Assembly (NCBI RefSeq): GCF_001949145.1 | Contig: NW_019091745.1 | Span: 163,195-227,194, forward strand | Direction of reading: 5' to 3' | Length of the DNA: 64,000 nucleotides | Origin: Acanthaster planci | Lineage: Eukaryota; Echinodermata; Asteroidea; Valvatida; Acanthasteridae | In this document: one piece after another, positions 34,631-46,925 of the stretch | Numbering within the stretch: position 1 is the first letter of the stretch | How the letters are laid out: every line of letters starts with the position of its first letter | Translations under genes and position numbers: made by a program | The notes under the pieces: generated by a model | Databases searched by the model: none | Told to the model about the DNA's origin: nothing | Seen by the model: only the letters and a program-made list of their open reading frames with translations

Positions 34631-37600
34631 TATAAATAAAGAAGCTAAAATATATTATTTACGCGAGGTTCATTTTTTCTACCACTTACTACAAATGTGA
34701 TACACATATATTGTTAAACAATGTGAGATAAAATGTCATTTCTCAACAAAAAACAATGAATTTTTAATGATATTGAACGGAAATATGATTAATCAAATTT
34801 AATATGAAAACATAAACACCTAAACTTAAAATATGTGATTTGAAGTTTTGGTGTCTTTTCCATCTTTATATATAGATTTTTAAAATTATTTTTTAACACC
34901 AACAAGAAAAGAGATCTTAAATGCGTCGTTCTTTCAAAGTGTTAAGTATTAAGCATTAACTTCTACACCTGCCTTGACTTGGTTTAACTGTAGCCAGTCT
35001 GGTTTTATGCAGTAAAATCAGTCCTGTAAAAGAAGTTTCACATCAACGATGAATTACAGTGATATGTGAGTATACTTTGCTTGTTCAGTTGTACAAGTAT
35101 TGCTTTTACTTGCTTTCAATAATATTTATTTTTTCTCATCTGCAAATTTGCTTATATGTTTATCATTTTAGTTCTCTTAACCCTAAAAGGGCCGGGTTAT
35201 TTTGACCCATCTTACAGACAGCCAGGGCAAATTCCGCCAGTAAGAACTAGGCTCTGCCTCATTTGATTTTTTTTTTAAACCTAGCATGCATGTGGTAAAC
35301 ACACCCCTTACCATTACAAATGTGAAGTTTTAACAAGTAACAAATAATGTACAGTGCAGTCTAAGCTCTTACTGAGACATGAAGACGCGATGCCAATTGC
35401 TAATCATTATTATCAAGTCTTTTGGTCAGGTAACGTCTGTACCATAGGACCAGTTCTGCAAAAAGTACCCCAAATGTAATCAACTAAATATAGTTATAAT
35501 GAGAACGCCTTCACTTTTATTCTGCCCATCCTTACCCCTTATGAAGTTACGTTCAATTTGAGTGCCATATTAGTAATTAAACAGTGATATTTCCGGTGCT
35601 TTTAGCCTTTTTAATATCTTTCCTGGGACTTACCTTCAAAAATGATGTTACATCACCTTGCCACGTACCCTGTGGTAGTCGTCAACGCTGCATTGGGGTA
35701 GAATGATGCGTAAAAATTAAATTGTGCAAGGTTTTACGATGCAGCATTCATTCCAAACCCGAATCAATGATAGTAGAGAAATAAAGGGCAAAACTTGGAA
35801 AGGGACCCAAAGGCAGGACATGATTTATACATAAGTGCCAGTTGTTACTTTACACAATAAGCATCTAGTTCTATAAACATTCCAAAGCTTACATCTCAAT
35901 GTTTGTCACAAGGTTTTGAGACGGAAAAGACAGATTTGTCACCGATGGCATTAAATATGAAATGATATTAAACACTGAAACCGATGCCAAACGAAAAGCG
36001 AGGCCCACAAAATCCTGATTAAGTATGAAACATCCTGTATTGCACCATTCTTTTTTCGTATGTATTCTGCTTCAAATAAAAGATATAACTCCTGCCTGAA
36101 AGGCTGGCCTGCGTTCTGAAGGGACAAAGAACAAGCAAATGATGTATCACAGAAATAGCAGACTGGATCTTGTGCAGTAATTACGTCATGCAGAACGTGA
36201 TCTAGCAGATGGGTTTGTTTGATTTGGCGCCGTCTGCAGTTAACTCTAACTGTCATAGTCATGGGTGCGAATTACGTACACATACCGTCGTGCAGGTAAT
36301 AATTTGTGTCTCTGTTGTTCGGAGTGTGTGACAATTTTTTTGGTTTAGTTTTCTTTTGTTGGTGTGGTTTAGTTTGGTTTCGTTTTGTTTTTAATACTCC
36401 ACTAACCGTTTTAATGGTCCTCATTTCTGTGTGTGGCAAAACAGGCACGCACTATTGGTTGTATAGTAATCGTTGGGGGCGCCAGAGGCACTTGATGTGC
36501 ACTGAAGTGTGCGCCTGTCAATTTTGGAGCAGTGTTTAGTGATTCCTCTTGTAGTAAGGCTCACGGGCGTTCCTAGGAAGGGTGTAAAGCTCTTTCAAGC
36601 GAGACAAACCGTTCGCCATGTGGCGTATCGCGTCGACGGGAGGATGAAGGGGATGGTAATGATTCATTTAGGGATGGAAAGATTGCCGAATGGAAATGCA
36701 ATTTTAAGAAAAATGTCTGCTCCCCAAAAGACCTGGATACGCCAATACATGTTGCCAAGACATTAACAGCGGAATGGGTTTTAATTCCGAGGTGTTTTTC
36801 AAGCAAAATGGTGATTTATTCATTTTTTCTCTTTTCGTTTCTTTGACGACTTTTTTTTATTCTTACCTGTTCCTTTTATTTTCCCCTCATGCTTTCCTTT
36901 CGCGGCGCCCACAGCGAGGCCCGCGGTTTTTTTTTTTACCTCAAAGCATTTTTTAGTACGCGCCATTTGCCTCGAGAATGAACTTGGAAACTAGTACATT
37001 TTCGGACTGCTTTGTTCACAAGAAAGGTATCACATAGGTCAAAAGGCAATTAAAATACATAACTTAAAACTACATTGACCTGCTTGTGCGTGGAATGATT
37101 ATTGTGCTAAGCCATGGGCGAAATCAACCGAAAACAAGGAAAAAACATGTAACTGTTATGTGGGTCGGGAGCTGCAACAGTGAAAGAAACTAATACTACC
37201 TGCAGGTAGGCCTGTGCAGCCCTGCACAGAACAATTAACATAGACATAGGCAAATAACAAACACTATGCCGTGATTCAGAAAAATAATGGCTCCCAAGGG
37301 AGGTAATCAAAATTATGACCAGACACGCCAGAGAGACAAATTTACATGAACAATGTGCTGTCTCTGGATTTTGGAAGACTAAGTTTAATTTAAAGAAATA
37401 TAGAGACGTGTACAACGTTTACAAGTTGAATGTGGCATGAGCATTGAGTATATATCCAATTCATTTTCGTAAGTCACAGTTTGGAAGCATGCTAAATAAC
37501 CTTCGCAAAGCAGAATTGTGTGCAATAACTGAAGTAATGATGTCCTATTGAGGAAATAAACAATAATTGCTTCAGTTAATTCAATTTTTACGATATTTCA

Positions 37601-37738
37601 GGCTTTGAATTGCAGGGATTGCCTTTTCTAATATTTTAAATAATCTTGATCGACTTGCATCGGTTTAACTGATTTGTTTTGGGGGGATTTTTTAAAAAAA
37701 ATTTATATCAGTTCGAAGTAATACGTGATTATGTGATT
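34631..37738. other. Unassigned sequence
   Basis: Mostly AT-rich DNA. Frames at 35951-36262, 36306-36806 and 37107-37415 show no recognised domain and overlap on opposite strands. T/G-rich low-complexity DNA lies at 36340-36390. Confidence 0.4.
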
Positions 37739-38030
37739 CGGAGTCAGGTTAGCGTAGTGGTTTTCTCCTCACCTTCCATCTCTGCGGACCGGGTTCGAAT
37801 CTAGACCAAGTCCACACGTGGATTGGGACTTTAGTCCCTGCGTAATAATGTGGGTTTTACACGAAATATTCCTCTGGGGCTCTGAGGTTTTAATTCCACC
37901 TCTAAAACTATAACTGCTTCGCGCTGTCTCCTCTCTATTAGTTTCTTCAGGCTTATGAGCTACAGAGCTTAGGGCGCTTTGTGGAATCCTTGGTGTCATT
38001 ACCAGATATGATTAATAACAATAAAGGTAC
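37739..38030 (+). mobile_element. tRNA-derived SINE, copy 2 with A and B boxes
   Basis: The head contains TAGCGTAGTGG at 37750-37760 (pol III A box, consensus TRGCNNAGYNGG) and GGTTCGAATC at 37792-37801 (B box), with tRNA-like spacing. A body follows, containing TTAGTCCCTGC and a pyrimidine-rich part, and then an AATAACAATAAAGG-type 3' tail. A second copy lies at 4084. The head does not close into a full tRNA cloverleaf by eye, so this is a SINE and not a tRNA gene. The minus-strand frame at 37769-37999 is its shadow. Confidence 0.7.
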
Positions 38031-38184
38031 ATTTTACTATGTTAGGAAAGAAAATAAATTAAATTAGAGGAAGTGGTTGTTTGCAACAACCACAGAGCTT
38101 TTTTCGGATTTCGAGTGGTTTAGCATGTAATTGTATTATGATTATGAGTTGTGTTCATGGACAAGCAGCTGGAGTAAGAGTGCA
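38031..38184. other. Short spacer with a 9-bp-arm hairpin
   Basis: GTGGTTGTT-TGC-AACAACCAC at 38073-38093 is a perfect 9-bp hairpin. Otherwise unassigned. Confidence 0.5.
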
Positions 38185-39475
38185 CACCTGATATGAAGTC
38201 AGTCTCATGGAGAAAAGTGCCAAAGACTGGCTGTTTAAAAATGTACAAAACCGACAGGGAAAAATAAAAATACAAAAATAAATAAAAAAAAAATCACAGA
38301 ATGACGTCATCAGGACGTCATCAGTCTGCAATAATTCTTGTATCAGGGTCTTTGTTTGGTGTAACTTTGTTACAAGTTACCAAAATGGTGGTTTGAATCG
38401 TGTATAAAGTCATGGGAAAAATGATTATTGAAAATCAACAATAAAGCAGATGATGACGTAATTTGGAATAATTTTTTATCGAGGACCCTGTTGGCTATCA
38501 CTTTGATGACGATCAAACATCCAGGCGTTACCAAAATGGTGGCTTTAAATTGTGCACAAAGTTAATGGGTCGAAATAAATATTGAAAACTAAATAATAAA
38601 TCAGATAATGACGTCATCACGACGACATCTATTTGAAAAAAAATTCTTGTATCAGGGTCTCTCTTGGTTGGCTGTAACTTTGATAGCGATCAAACATCGC
38701 GAAGTTACCAAAACGGTGCTTTGAAAACATATACAAGGTCAATGGGCCTTAAACACATGCAGCAAACTGCTCCTTTAAGTTCATGTCACGTGATTTGCAC
38801 TTAAACTGGAAAAGTTTTATGAAATATTACTTGATATTTTGACTCTTTGGTATATTTCAATTGCAAAAAACAGGATTTCTCATTTGTGGTAATCTTGAGC
38901 CGAAGATAAAGACTACTTAAGTAGAAAAAACGTGTACGAAACCTATTGAGAAAAAGGTCAGCTTTATTCTCATGTCACGTGACCTCCGATGATGCCATTT
39001 TAACGGTTTTGTCCTGGGATCTGCTGTCCATGGTGGACTACCCGTGTACATAAATGGAATAAATCGGATTGACCAGAGTGCCGAAAACTGGCTGTTGAAA
39101 AACGTGCACAAAACCTAAGGGCCACATTCAATGTCCAAATTTGTTTTAAAATAGGTTATAATGTCATTCCGACTTCACAAATTGTGCAAAATTCTTTTTT
39201 TCAGGGTCTTTGTTGGCTGTAGTTTTGATGACGATCAAACATAAGGAAGTTACCAAGGGGTGGTTTGAAAACGTGTACAAAGTCAATTGGCTGAAATAAA
39301 TATTGAAAAATCAATTTAAAAAATCATGACGTCATCCTTTTGCAATAGTTATCGTTTCAGGGTCTTTGTTGGGTTTTACATTGATAACAATCAAACATCG
39401 CAAAGTTACCATAATGGTGGCTTGGAAACATGTACAAAGTCAATGGCCTAAAACACGTCTAGCCCACTGTTCTGT
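38185..39475 (+). repeat. Satellite families A and C, forward array
   Basis: Degenerate tandem units carry TGATGACGATCAAACAT, AAGTTACCAAAATGGTGG, ACAAAGTCAATGGGC, TGACGTCATC and AGGGTCTTTGTTGG in order. AAGTTAC-type anchors at 38374, 38525, 38702, 39247 and 39403 give spacings of about 151, 177 and 156. A block at about 38795-39115 (family C, TGAAATATTACTTGATATT and CTCATGTCACGTGACC) recurs in direct orientation at 41530-41760. TGACGTCA occurs at 38302, 38609 and 39327. Confidence 0.75.
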
Positions 39476-40700
39476 GTTGGTATAATTTACATAACGTTAC
39501 CGCGTGCGATGACCGATGTTCTTACAGAAAATATTCATATAATAATCCAAAATCAACATGTGTTATATGGTGTAATCTCCAATCTATCCAGCAAACTATA
39601 TTGATTCTTTGCTTGTGATCATTGCCTCTCAGGTAGTTATAATTATTAGAAAACAATACCTTCCCGAGAAGCCGATGGGTCTGTTTGTGTTTTGTTAAAA
39701 GTTCCAGGGGGCTAACGTAAAGCATACCGTCCATTACATATTGGGACCATGTGTACATGAAAGAGGCTTAACTTAGAAATGACCAACATAAATAATAGTT
39801 TTGTAATTTTTAAGTGATTTGGCATATAGAGATTGATAACGGTTTTTGGTACATGAAGTTGGATTGACATGTTGCACGAGTTATTCTTGTCCATGTTATA
39901 AATGTGTTCTTTAAGTGTATTTTATGGAGAGGCATGTCATATCAATCCACACTGAGAAAGATTTGATTAAAGGTCATGCATGCATATTAAGGAGTCACTG
40001 ACCATGATGCATGTGCAAGGGCCTGGCTATGTGTTTATAGCTGTCACTTAGTGCCCGTAAATTCCAGGTGTACTGCTGGACTCATAATTTCAGTACATGT
40101 GTATGGAATGCCACTTATGTATTGGAGTATAATTACTTCATAAGTTCGTTTATCTGTGAGAAGAGAGCATGTGTTCTTCGTTACATGTACATGAATGCTG
40201 TTAAATCTAACTATTTTCAGACAGAGAGGGCGCTCTTTATCATTAACAGTGACTTTCAGAATGTTGTCTCGCCACTGGGTGGCGGTGTTTACTTTATCAC
40301 CAAACAATACCATCACGGCCGATTCCTTCCATTTTTCCCAATGTAATTACCGCGCTTGTATCCAATCAGATTCCCTTTTCGTAATCATTGGCTGGGTGAG
40401 TTACCCAAATATTTCTTCGTATGATTATATAAGGATTGGTTTCAAGAGATTTATAAGCAATCTGTGGAGCGATTTAGGGGGATTTGGAGGGATTTCTATG
40501 GGATGGTTTTGTGAAAGTTAGGAAGTGTAATGTACATTCACATTGTGCATTATTATGTACTCATTGATTATAATCGCAGCTTAATTAATTAAGGACTCCT
40601 GAATACTAACTATTTGCTTGTTAATTAATATCCAACTATATTGTCTTTATATATAACGGTTTGCCCGTACCCAACGTATATTAATAAGCACTGTATGCTC
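39476..40700. other. Unassigned sequence inside the satellite region
   Basis: Non-satellite DNA. Frames at 39522-39758, 40044-40346 and 40195-40521 have no recognised domain. Rich in ACATGTACATG-type words. Confidence 0.4.
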
Positions 40701-40734
40701 NNNNNNNNNNNNNNNNNNNNNNNNNNNNNNNNNN
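40701..40734. other. Assembly gap (34 N)
   Basis: Unknown bases. An A run follows directly at about 40740-40754. Confidence 0.99.
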
Positions 40735-41480
40735 TATTTAAAAAAAAAAAAAAACTACATCTTGAATATATATTGTATTTCTCAGCATAAAGAAGTAAAG
40801 AAGAGGGAAAGAAAGCGGGGGGAGGAGAAAGACAAACAAAGACCCTTTACGAGAATCAAAACACAGAACACAAACCCTGACTCCGTGTGAATCATTTTTT
40901 ATCAGCCAGCATTGATTTTCATTCAATCTCTGAGGTTGTCACCAATCAGCCACCTTACACAATCCCAACAAATACAGTGTTTGTTTTATTTGGCCCTCAG
41001 CCCCAGGCTTTCAGCTTTCATCTCCCGTTAGACCTCACCGCTGTTAGTGTGGCTAGGTTCAACTTTGGATTTCATATGTGAGGCAGCGCATCCAGCCTGA
41101 GTGGTGACTGTGGATGTACTGTGCAAGAACTACATATGCATGTGAAAGCACTGCATGTATGTACATGTACACAGTGGACTGTTCCTTGTGGACTTAGTAA
41201 CTGCTGGACAGGTGTGGATGGTCTGAGGCTCAGTATTGGCTGCTCCTGGCTGGAGGGAGGCTCCACGCCGTGCAGTGTGATTGAACCGGTGAACTGAACA
41301 TAACTGAAGACCTTTTCAGATTAAATGCAGGGTAGTGCTTGTGGTTGATGCAGGAGATCTCATACAAATTTAATACTCTACGATCGTATCCTTAATTGGT
41401 TGAGCTCAACTAGCATCTACTTGATGAAAGTTGTGTTGTAATAAAACCAAGAAGAGAAAGAGACAGTGCCTATTTGGCTT
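40735..41480. other. Unassigned sequence
   Basis: An A run, then a purine-rich stretch (GAAAGAAAGCGGGGGGAGGAG), then anonymous DNA. Frames at 40887-41266 have no recognised domain. Confidence 0.4.
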
Positions 41481-42199
41481 ACACACGTATGCAGAAAAAC
41501 TGCACCTTTAAATTTTCGCTCGAACTGAAAATAGTTATGAAATATTACTTGATATTGTGACTCCTGGGTATATTTCAAATCAAATAACAGAGCATAAACC
41601 ATACAAATTCTCTGTCTTCTCGTATTAATCTTGAGCTGAAGTTCAGGACTACTCACTCGTAAGTGTTTAGTAGAAAAATGTGCACAAAACCTATTCAGAA
41701 AACTGCAGCTTTACCCTCATGTCACTGGACCCCTGTTGACGTCATCATCACAATTTTATACAGGGACCCTCTCTAGGTGGTAGACTAAGAATATGACCTA
41801 AAATCTGCCAGCTCAAAACGTGTCCAAACCCTATGAAAAGAGTTAGATAATCAAAATTAAAGAATAAACCGCTCAATGAAGTTATCATGACGAATTGATT
41901 ACAGGATCATCCTTGGATGAATATCTGAGTGCCCTCTGAGTCTGAAGTCTACCAGATTTAGTAAACTGTCAAAGTCGATTGGTATGAGAAAAACATGTAA
42001 AAACTCTATGGAAAAAGATAAATATTCAAAAATCAAAAAGAACTCACGCGATGATGGCATCAAAACGAATAGTTGTCTAAAGGTCTGCCAAGTTTGAAAT
42101 AACTCGTATGTATCGAACAATCGAAGTCGACTGGTGAAGAAAAACATGTACAAACTCTACGGGAAAGAGTCAGAAAGAGTCAAAGAAAAAGTAGAACTC
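41481..42199 (+). repeat. Satellite family C array, forward
   Basis: Units carry TGAAATATTACTTGATATT, AATCTTGAGCTGAAG, GTGCACAAAACCTAT, CTCATGTCACTGG, GTTGACGTCATCATCAC (TGACGTCA at 41737) and CATCCTTGGATG. Direct similarity to 38795-39115. Later monomers (41880-42190) contain GAAAAACATGTA and CTCTATGG blocks. Confidence 0.65.
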
Positions 42200-42640
42200 T
42201 GTGCGTTTGTCTCAGGGACGAAACACAGGAATGTTTCGTATTTTGAGGTTTTCAAACAACAAACAAACTGTCGAAGAAACCCATGTTAATAAACTTAAAA
42301 GGAAGTCTGTCCTGTTCACGTGCTGCAAGGTTTCAACCCAAGCAGACATGAAATCCACGAGATGTAGTGCTTTGAACAGCGAACCTTTAATGTCACGTGT
42401 TTGACACATGATGACGTCGTCATCATATAAGGCCAATGCTCGTCTAACGCACTCCTAAGATATCTGCAAAGTTTAAACTCAATCTGACATGTACTTCACG
42501 AGATATAGTGCTTTGAAGAGTGCACATTTAATGTCACGTGACTTGTCCCCATATGATGTCATCAACACATCAAGTCAATTTTTGTTTGAAGCCCTCCCCT
42601 TAGTTTTGTGCAAGGTTTGAACCCAATCCGACATGCACAA
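42200..42640 (-). repeat. Satellite family B, three reverse-orientation monomers
   Basis: Anchors (C/G)TGCAA(A/G)GTTT at 42323, 42464 and 42609 give periods of 141 and 145. Each monomer has CACGAGATATAGTGCTTTGA, TTTAATGTCACGTG and ATGATGTCATCA blocks. They are the reverse complement of the forward monomers at 45510-46000. Confidence 0.75.
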
Positions 42641-43510
42641 TACAAGATACAATAAAAACATTGGCGTTCCATATAATGCGATTTGCTATCAACACCAAGT
42701 GCTTGGCAATTTTCCAACTGCTGAGTATATGCCTTACGAACTGTGCGCTGACTATGCTACACGCAGATATTGCGCGTCCACGCACACAGTAGCCAAAGCA
42801 CAGTATGGAATGGGATTTTCGAGTTCTCAAACATTACAAGGGGGGTTTTGTCATCGGCGATTCATCTGTGTGAAGAGGTTCACAAGTTGTGCACTTTATG
42901 CAGTTGACTTCAATGTTTTAGCCATCATGTAATGGACCAGTCATGCTTAAAACTGTTATGGTGGATTTGTTAGTGAATTTTGAAGAATAAAATGACGTTT
43001 TATCATAATTCAGGTCTGATGATGTTATCGGTCTTTAATCTCACACATGTTTTAAGTGAGTAAATGGTAAATATCATCATCTACATCAGTTTTCAGGCGA
43101 TTCGGACAAACTTCGCCGCAGACATCTATTCGAAATGCAGTTTTCAGAATTTTTTACCTGCCGCTAGAGGGCACTCGACAATTACGTGACGTCATCAGTA
43201 GATGATTTGAAGAATACTATACCCAACCGACTAACAACGTTCAAACCAACTTGATACATACTACCAGTTTTAAACGATAAGCCCACTTCCGGTTTGACCG
43301 GAAGGAAGGGTCATGTGATTTCACCCGCGCTATTTGAATTGAAGACCCAATATTACTCTAGCACTCGCTGCAAATAGAATGCTGCGGGAGACCATGGTTG
43401 AGTTTTTAAGGATTTTAAGATTAACATAATATTTAAATATTCAAAAATTAACATATCATTTGGTGAGGTTATCATGACGTAATTATTTTAGTATTATCTT
43501 TGCATCAAGG
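42455..43510 (+). repeat. Giant inverted repeat, left arm
   Basis: This arm aligns to the reverse complement of about 44600-45690. Matched landmarks are TTTTGTC-TCGGCG (42847 with 45230), GTGACGTCATCAGTA (43186 with 44924), and CACTTCCGGTTTGACCGGAA (43284 with 44826). GAATTGAAGACC and ATATTTAAATATTCAAAA (about 43430 with 44680) also match. The sum of paired coordinates is near 88100 throughout, so pairing is collinear. Plus-strand frames in the arm (such as 42633-42932) have no recognised domain. Confidence 0.8.
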
Positions 43511-44599
43511 TTTTGTTTTGTGTAACATTGATGAAAACTGAAGATCGCTAAGTTACCAAAATTGTCCCTTGAAAACATGTAGAAAGTCAATGGGCTGAAA
43601 TAAATAATAACAATTCAGTTAATCATTTGATGACGTCAACTTGACGTCATTTTTCTATGCACATCTTTGTACTGAGGTTTTTCATTGATGTAACTTTGAT
43701 GAAGATCCAAAGTTGCAAAAGGACCAAAGTTGATGGTGGAAAAAATGTGTTCAAAACAAATGGGCTTTTGGTCAGAAGAGAAAGAATGAAGAAAAACTGA
43801 AGGACGTATATGCCTTAAGGACAGAGCCAATGGCTTTTTCGCATTGTCTTTTTTTTTTTAAAGAAAAGGGCATTGCTTCATTTGAAATACTACTGGTATC
43901 ACATTTGGATTTCTCACTTCCTTCCATCTATCCAAGAGGTCCCAAAGTTTCCATCAATATTTTTGTAACCTCATCGATTGAATATTGGAAACCTTTCGGA
44001 CATTAGGAGATATAACGAATTACAGTTTGCTATCTTTATATCATGCCACCTTGTCTATAACACTTCCCATTCTGGCTATCTACAAAATTTCAGCCCAAAA
44101 GACATGTAGTTCACGAGATAGAGGGCTGTAAAATATGTACCTTTAATATCACGTGACTAGTCACATGATGGAGTCCTTACCACATTAGTCAATGTTTGTC
44201 TAAAGCTCTTCCCTTTTAAGGTTATCTAAGATGTTTTGACGTGTACCCCATGAGATATAGTGGTTTTAAGAGTGCATCTTTCATGTCACATGACTTGGCA
44301 CATGATGACATCATCAGGAGACAAGTCACATGACATTAAAAGTGCACTACTTAAGGCCCTATATCTCCTGAAGCACATGTTCTATCTGGTTGAAGCTTTG
44401 CAGATAACTTAAAAGGGAGGTATTATATACGAAAAGTGACTTGATGTGATGATGCCTTAGTTGTTCAAATGTACAAAAGAATGCGAAAAAGCCCTCCGTT
44501 CTGTTGAAACCAGACAGATTAGCTCTCGCTGGCTTTTTCGCAACTTTGCCTTAGTAGTCGTTGATCGCCGTCAAACTTGCAACATGTACACACTAAGAA
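43511..44599. repeat. Loop of the inverted repeat, with satellite and a head-to-head junction
   Basis: The loop holds a family-A unit at 43500-43720, with TGACGTCA at 43631 and 43642. An anonymous AT-rich stretch follows at 43850-44060. Reverse family-B DNA (44080-44290) then meets forward family-B DNA (44322-44450). The switch is centred near 44310, where ATGTCACATGACTT (44283) faces AAGTCACATGACAT (44336). GCGAAAAAGCC at about 44484 and GGCTTTTTCGC at about 44532 form a further stem. Confidence 0.65.
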
Positions 44600-45690
44600 A
44601 CAAAGATAATTCTGAATTATTTATGTCATGATGACATCATCACGTGATTCATCATTAAATTTTGAATATTTAAATATTCCGTTAAATTTATAAAAATCCA
44701 TATAAAATCGGCCCTGGCCTCCCATAACATTCTGTTTGCAGCAAGTGCCACGATAAAATGCGGTCTTCAATTCATCTCGTGTTCGTTAAATCACGTGACC
44801 CTTCCTTCCCGTCGAAACCGGAAGTGGCCTTATTGTTTAAAAGTGGTAACAGATATCGAGTTGTTTTCAACGGTGTTAACCTGCTGGGGTATAGTATTTT
44901 TCAAATTATGTACTGATGACGTCACGTAATTGTCGAGTGCCCTCTAGCGACAGGTTAAAATTTCTGAAAAATGAATTTTGAATGGATGTCTGTGGCGAAG
45001 TTTGTCCGAATTGCATGAAAATTGATGTGCATGACCATCTTTACCCAGTCAACACGTGTGAGAAGTTTGGGGCTGATGACGTCATCGGACGGGAAGTTAA
45101 TAATAAAAACTTCTTTTATTCTTCAAAATTCGGTAAAAAATCAACCATAAGCGTGAATTGTGCACGAGATCAGCTGCATGAAGTACACAACTGGTGTACT
45201 TTTTTACACACGTGAAGCGCCGCCGACAAAACCCCCTAAAATATAAATTGCCAACTCGAAAATCCCATTAGCATGCTGTGCATAAGCTACTGTGTACATG
45301 TGTGGACGCCCAATATCTGCCTGCAACATAGACAGCGCACCGTGCGTAGAACATTATCCTCGGGACTTGGCAAAATGCCGCCACGTGCTGCTGACCGCAG
45401 ATCGCTTTGTATGGAACGTCAAAAGGGACAAATGTTTAAGATACCTAATTTCTTGCCTTTTCTGCGAAAAATATAATGTTTAGTATTGAATATTGTATTG
45501 TACATGTCTTATTGGGTTGAAACCCTGCAGGTAGTTAGGAAGGGACAGTTTTCAAATGAATATTGACCTCACGTGATGACAATACCAACAGCAGGCTAGT
45601 CACGTGACATTAAATAGTGCCTCATTTAAAATACTATATCTTTTGAAGTGCATATCCAAATTGGTTCAAATCTTGCAGATATCTTAAAAG
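44600..45690 (-). repeat. Giant inverted repeat, right arm
   Basis: Partner of 42455-43510. It contains TGACGTCA at 44917 and 45077 and the CCTCTAGCG motif that pairs with CGCTAGAGG on the left. Frames at 44982-45483 have no recognised domain and are not conserved as frames in the left arm. Confidence 0.8.
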
Positions 45691-46005
45691 GGAGTGCTTT
45701 ACAGGAATTTTGACCTCATGTGATAATGACTTCATCAGGAAACAAGTCACGTGACATTAAAGGTGCACTCTTTAAGGCCCCATATTTCCTGAAGTACATG
45801 TCTGATCGGGTTCAAATCTTGCAGATATCTTGAAAAGGGAGTGCTTTAGAAGTATACTGACCTAGGAGACAAGTCACGAGACATGAAAGGTGCACTGTTT
45901 AAAGTCCAATATCTCCTGAAGTACATGTTCTATCAGGTTGAGACTTTGCAGATAGCTTAAAAGAGTGGTGTTATATACCAAAAAAGACTTGATGTCATGA
46001 TGCCA
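45510..46005 (+). repeat. Satellite family B, forward tandem monomers (about 146 bp)
   Basis: TGCAGAT/TGCAGGT anchors at 45523, 45671, 45817 and 45943 give periods of 148, 146 and 126, the last monomer carrying a deletion of about 20 bases. The consensus order in each monomer is: CTTGCAGATATCTTAAAAGG, a GAGTGCTTTA block, GACCTCATGTGATGATGAC, AGTCACGTGACATTAAAG, then GTGCACTCTTTAAGGCCC, TATATCTCCTGAAGTACATG and a TCCGATTGGGTTCAAAT-like block. Confidence 0.8.
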
Positions 46006-46830
46006 TGACTCATGATAGTTGTTCAAATGTACAAGAATGCGAAAAAGCCCTCTGTTCTGTTGGCAAACGGACAGATAAGCTCTCGTTTCTTCTTTTTTCT
46101 TCTGCTGCAAATCCCCTTTGTTTTGTACACGTTTTTTGTAGCCCCGATTTTATTCCTTTTGCAACCTTTGATGTTCATCAAACTTATACCAAGGAAGAAC
46201 CCTAATGCATAGATGGTCCCTGAAATCTGACGTCATGATGACGTCATCAAGTGATTTATTATTGATTTGTACATATTTATTTTAGCCCATTGACTTTGCA
46301 CAGGTTTTCAAGGCATAATTCAGGTTACTTTGCGATCCTCAATCGTCATCAAGGTTACAGCCGGCGAAGGTCATAATTCAAAACATTGCCTAAATAATGA
46401 TGTCATAATGACGTCATCACCTCGTTTTATATTGATTTTTTAATGTTTAATTTTTTCCCATATGTTTTGTACACGTTTTTAACAGCCAGACCTCGATACC
46501 CTTTTAGGTCTGACTGGTTATATATTAGGTACTTGCTTTTAGCTAGAAAGAAAATCGTCACAATGACGTCATTATGTGTGACGTGACTAGACGTTTAATC
46601 TTTTAACTTCAAAGTCTCATATATCCTGAAGGAAATGTCCATTTGGGTTCAAATCTGGCAGATATCTTCAAAAGGGGTCGCTCTAGAGGAATAGTGACCT
46701 TACGTGACGATGACGTTATCAGGAGACAAGTCGTGTGACATTAAATGTAAACTCTTTAAGGCGCTATATCTCCTGAAGTAGATATCCGATTGGGTTCAAA
46801 TTTTGCGGATATCTTGACTAACAGACAGGG
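46006..46830. repeat. Satellite families A (reverse) and B (forward)
   Basis: 46220-46520 holds family A in reverse orientation (AGCCCATTGACTTTGCACA, CATCAAGGTTACAGC), with TGACGTCA at 46229, 46240 and 46409. 46564-46826 returns to forward family B (TCTCCTGAAGTAGATATCCG, TTTTGCGGATATC). The GAAAAAGCCCTCTGTTCTGT stretch at 46037 repeats one at about 44485. Confidence 0.65.
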
Positions 46831-46925
46831 GTTTAGATCTATTCCCAAGAAAATTTATTAAGACTGCATTCATACTCAAGGGACCACAGGTTACATAATC
46901 AGCTCATTCCGGCATTGAAACCATC

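Noticed and set aside
37741-37815. Possible tRNA gene (A and B boxes)
   Set aside because: The boxes are present, but the acceptor and anticodon stems do not pair convincingly. A non-tRNA body follows and a second copy exists at 4084, so it is a SINE.
42633-42932. 99-codon frame inside the inverted-repeat arm
   Set aside because: The paired copy in the other arm does not keep the same frame open, so coding is not supported.
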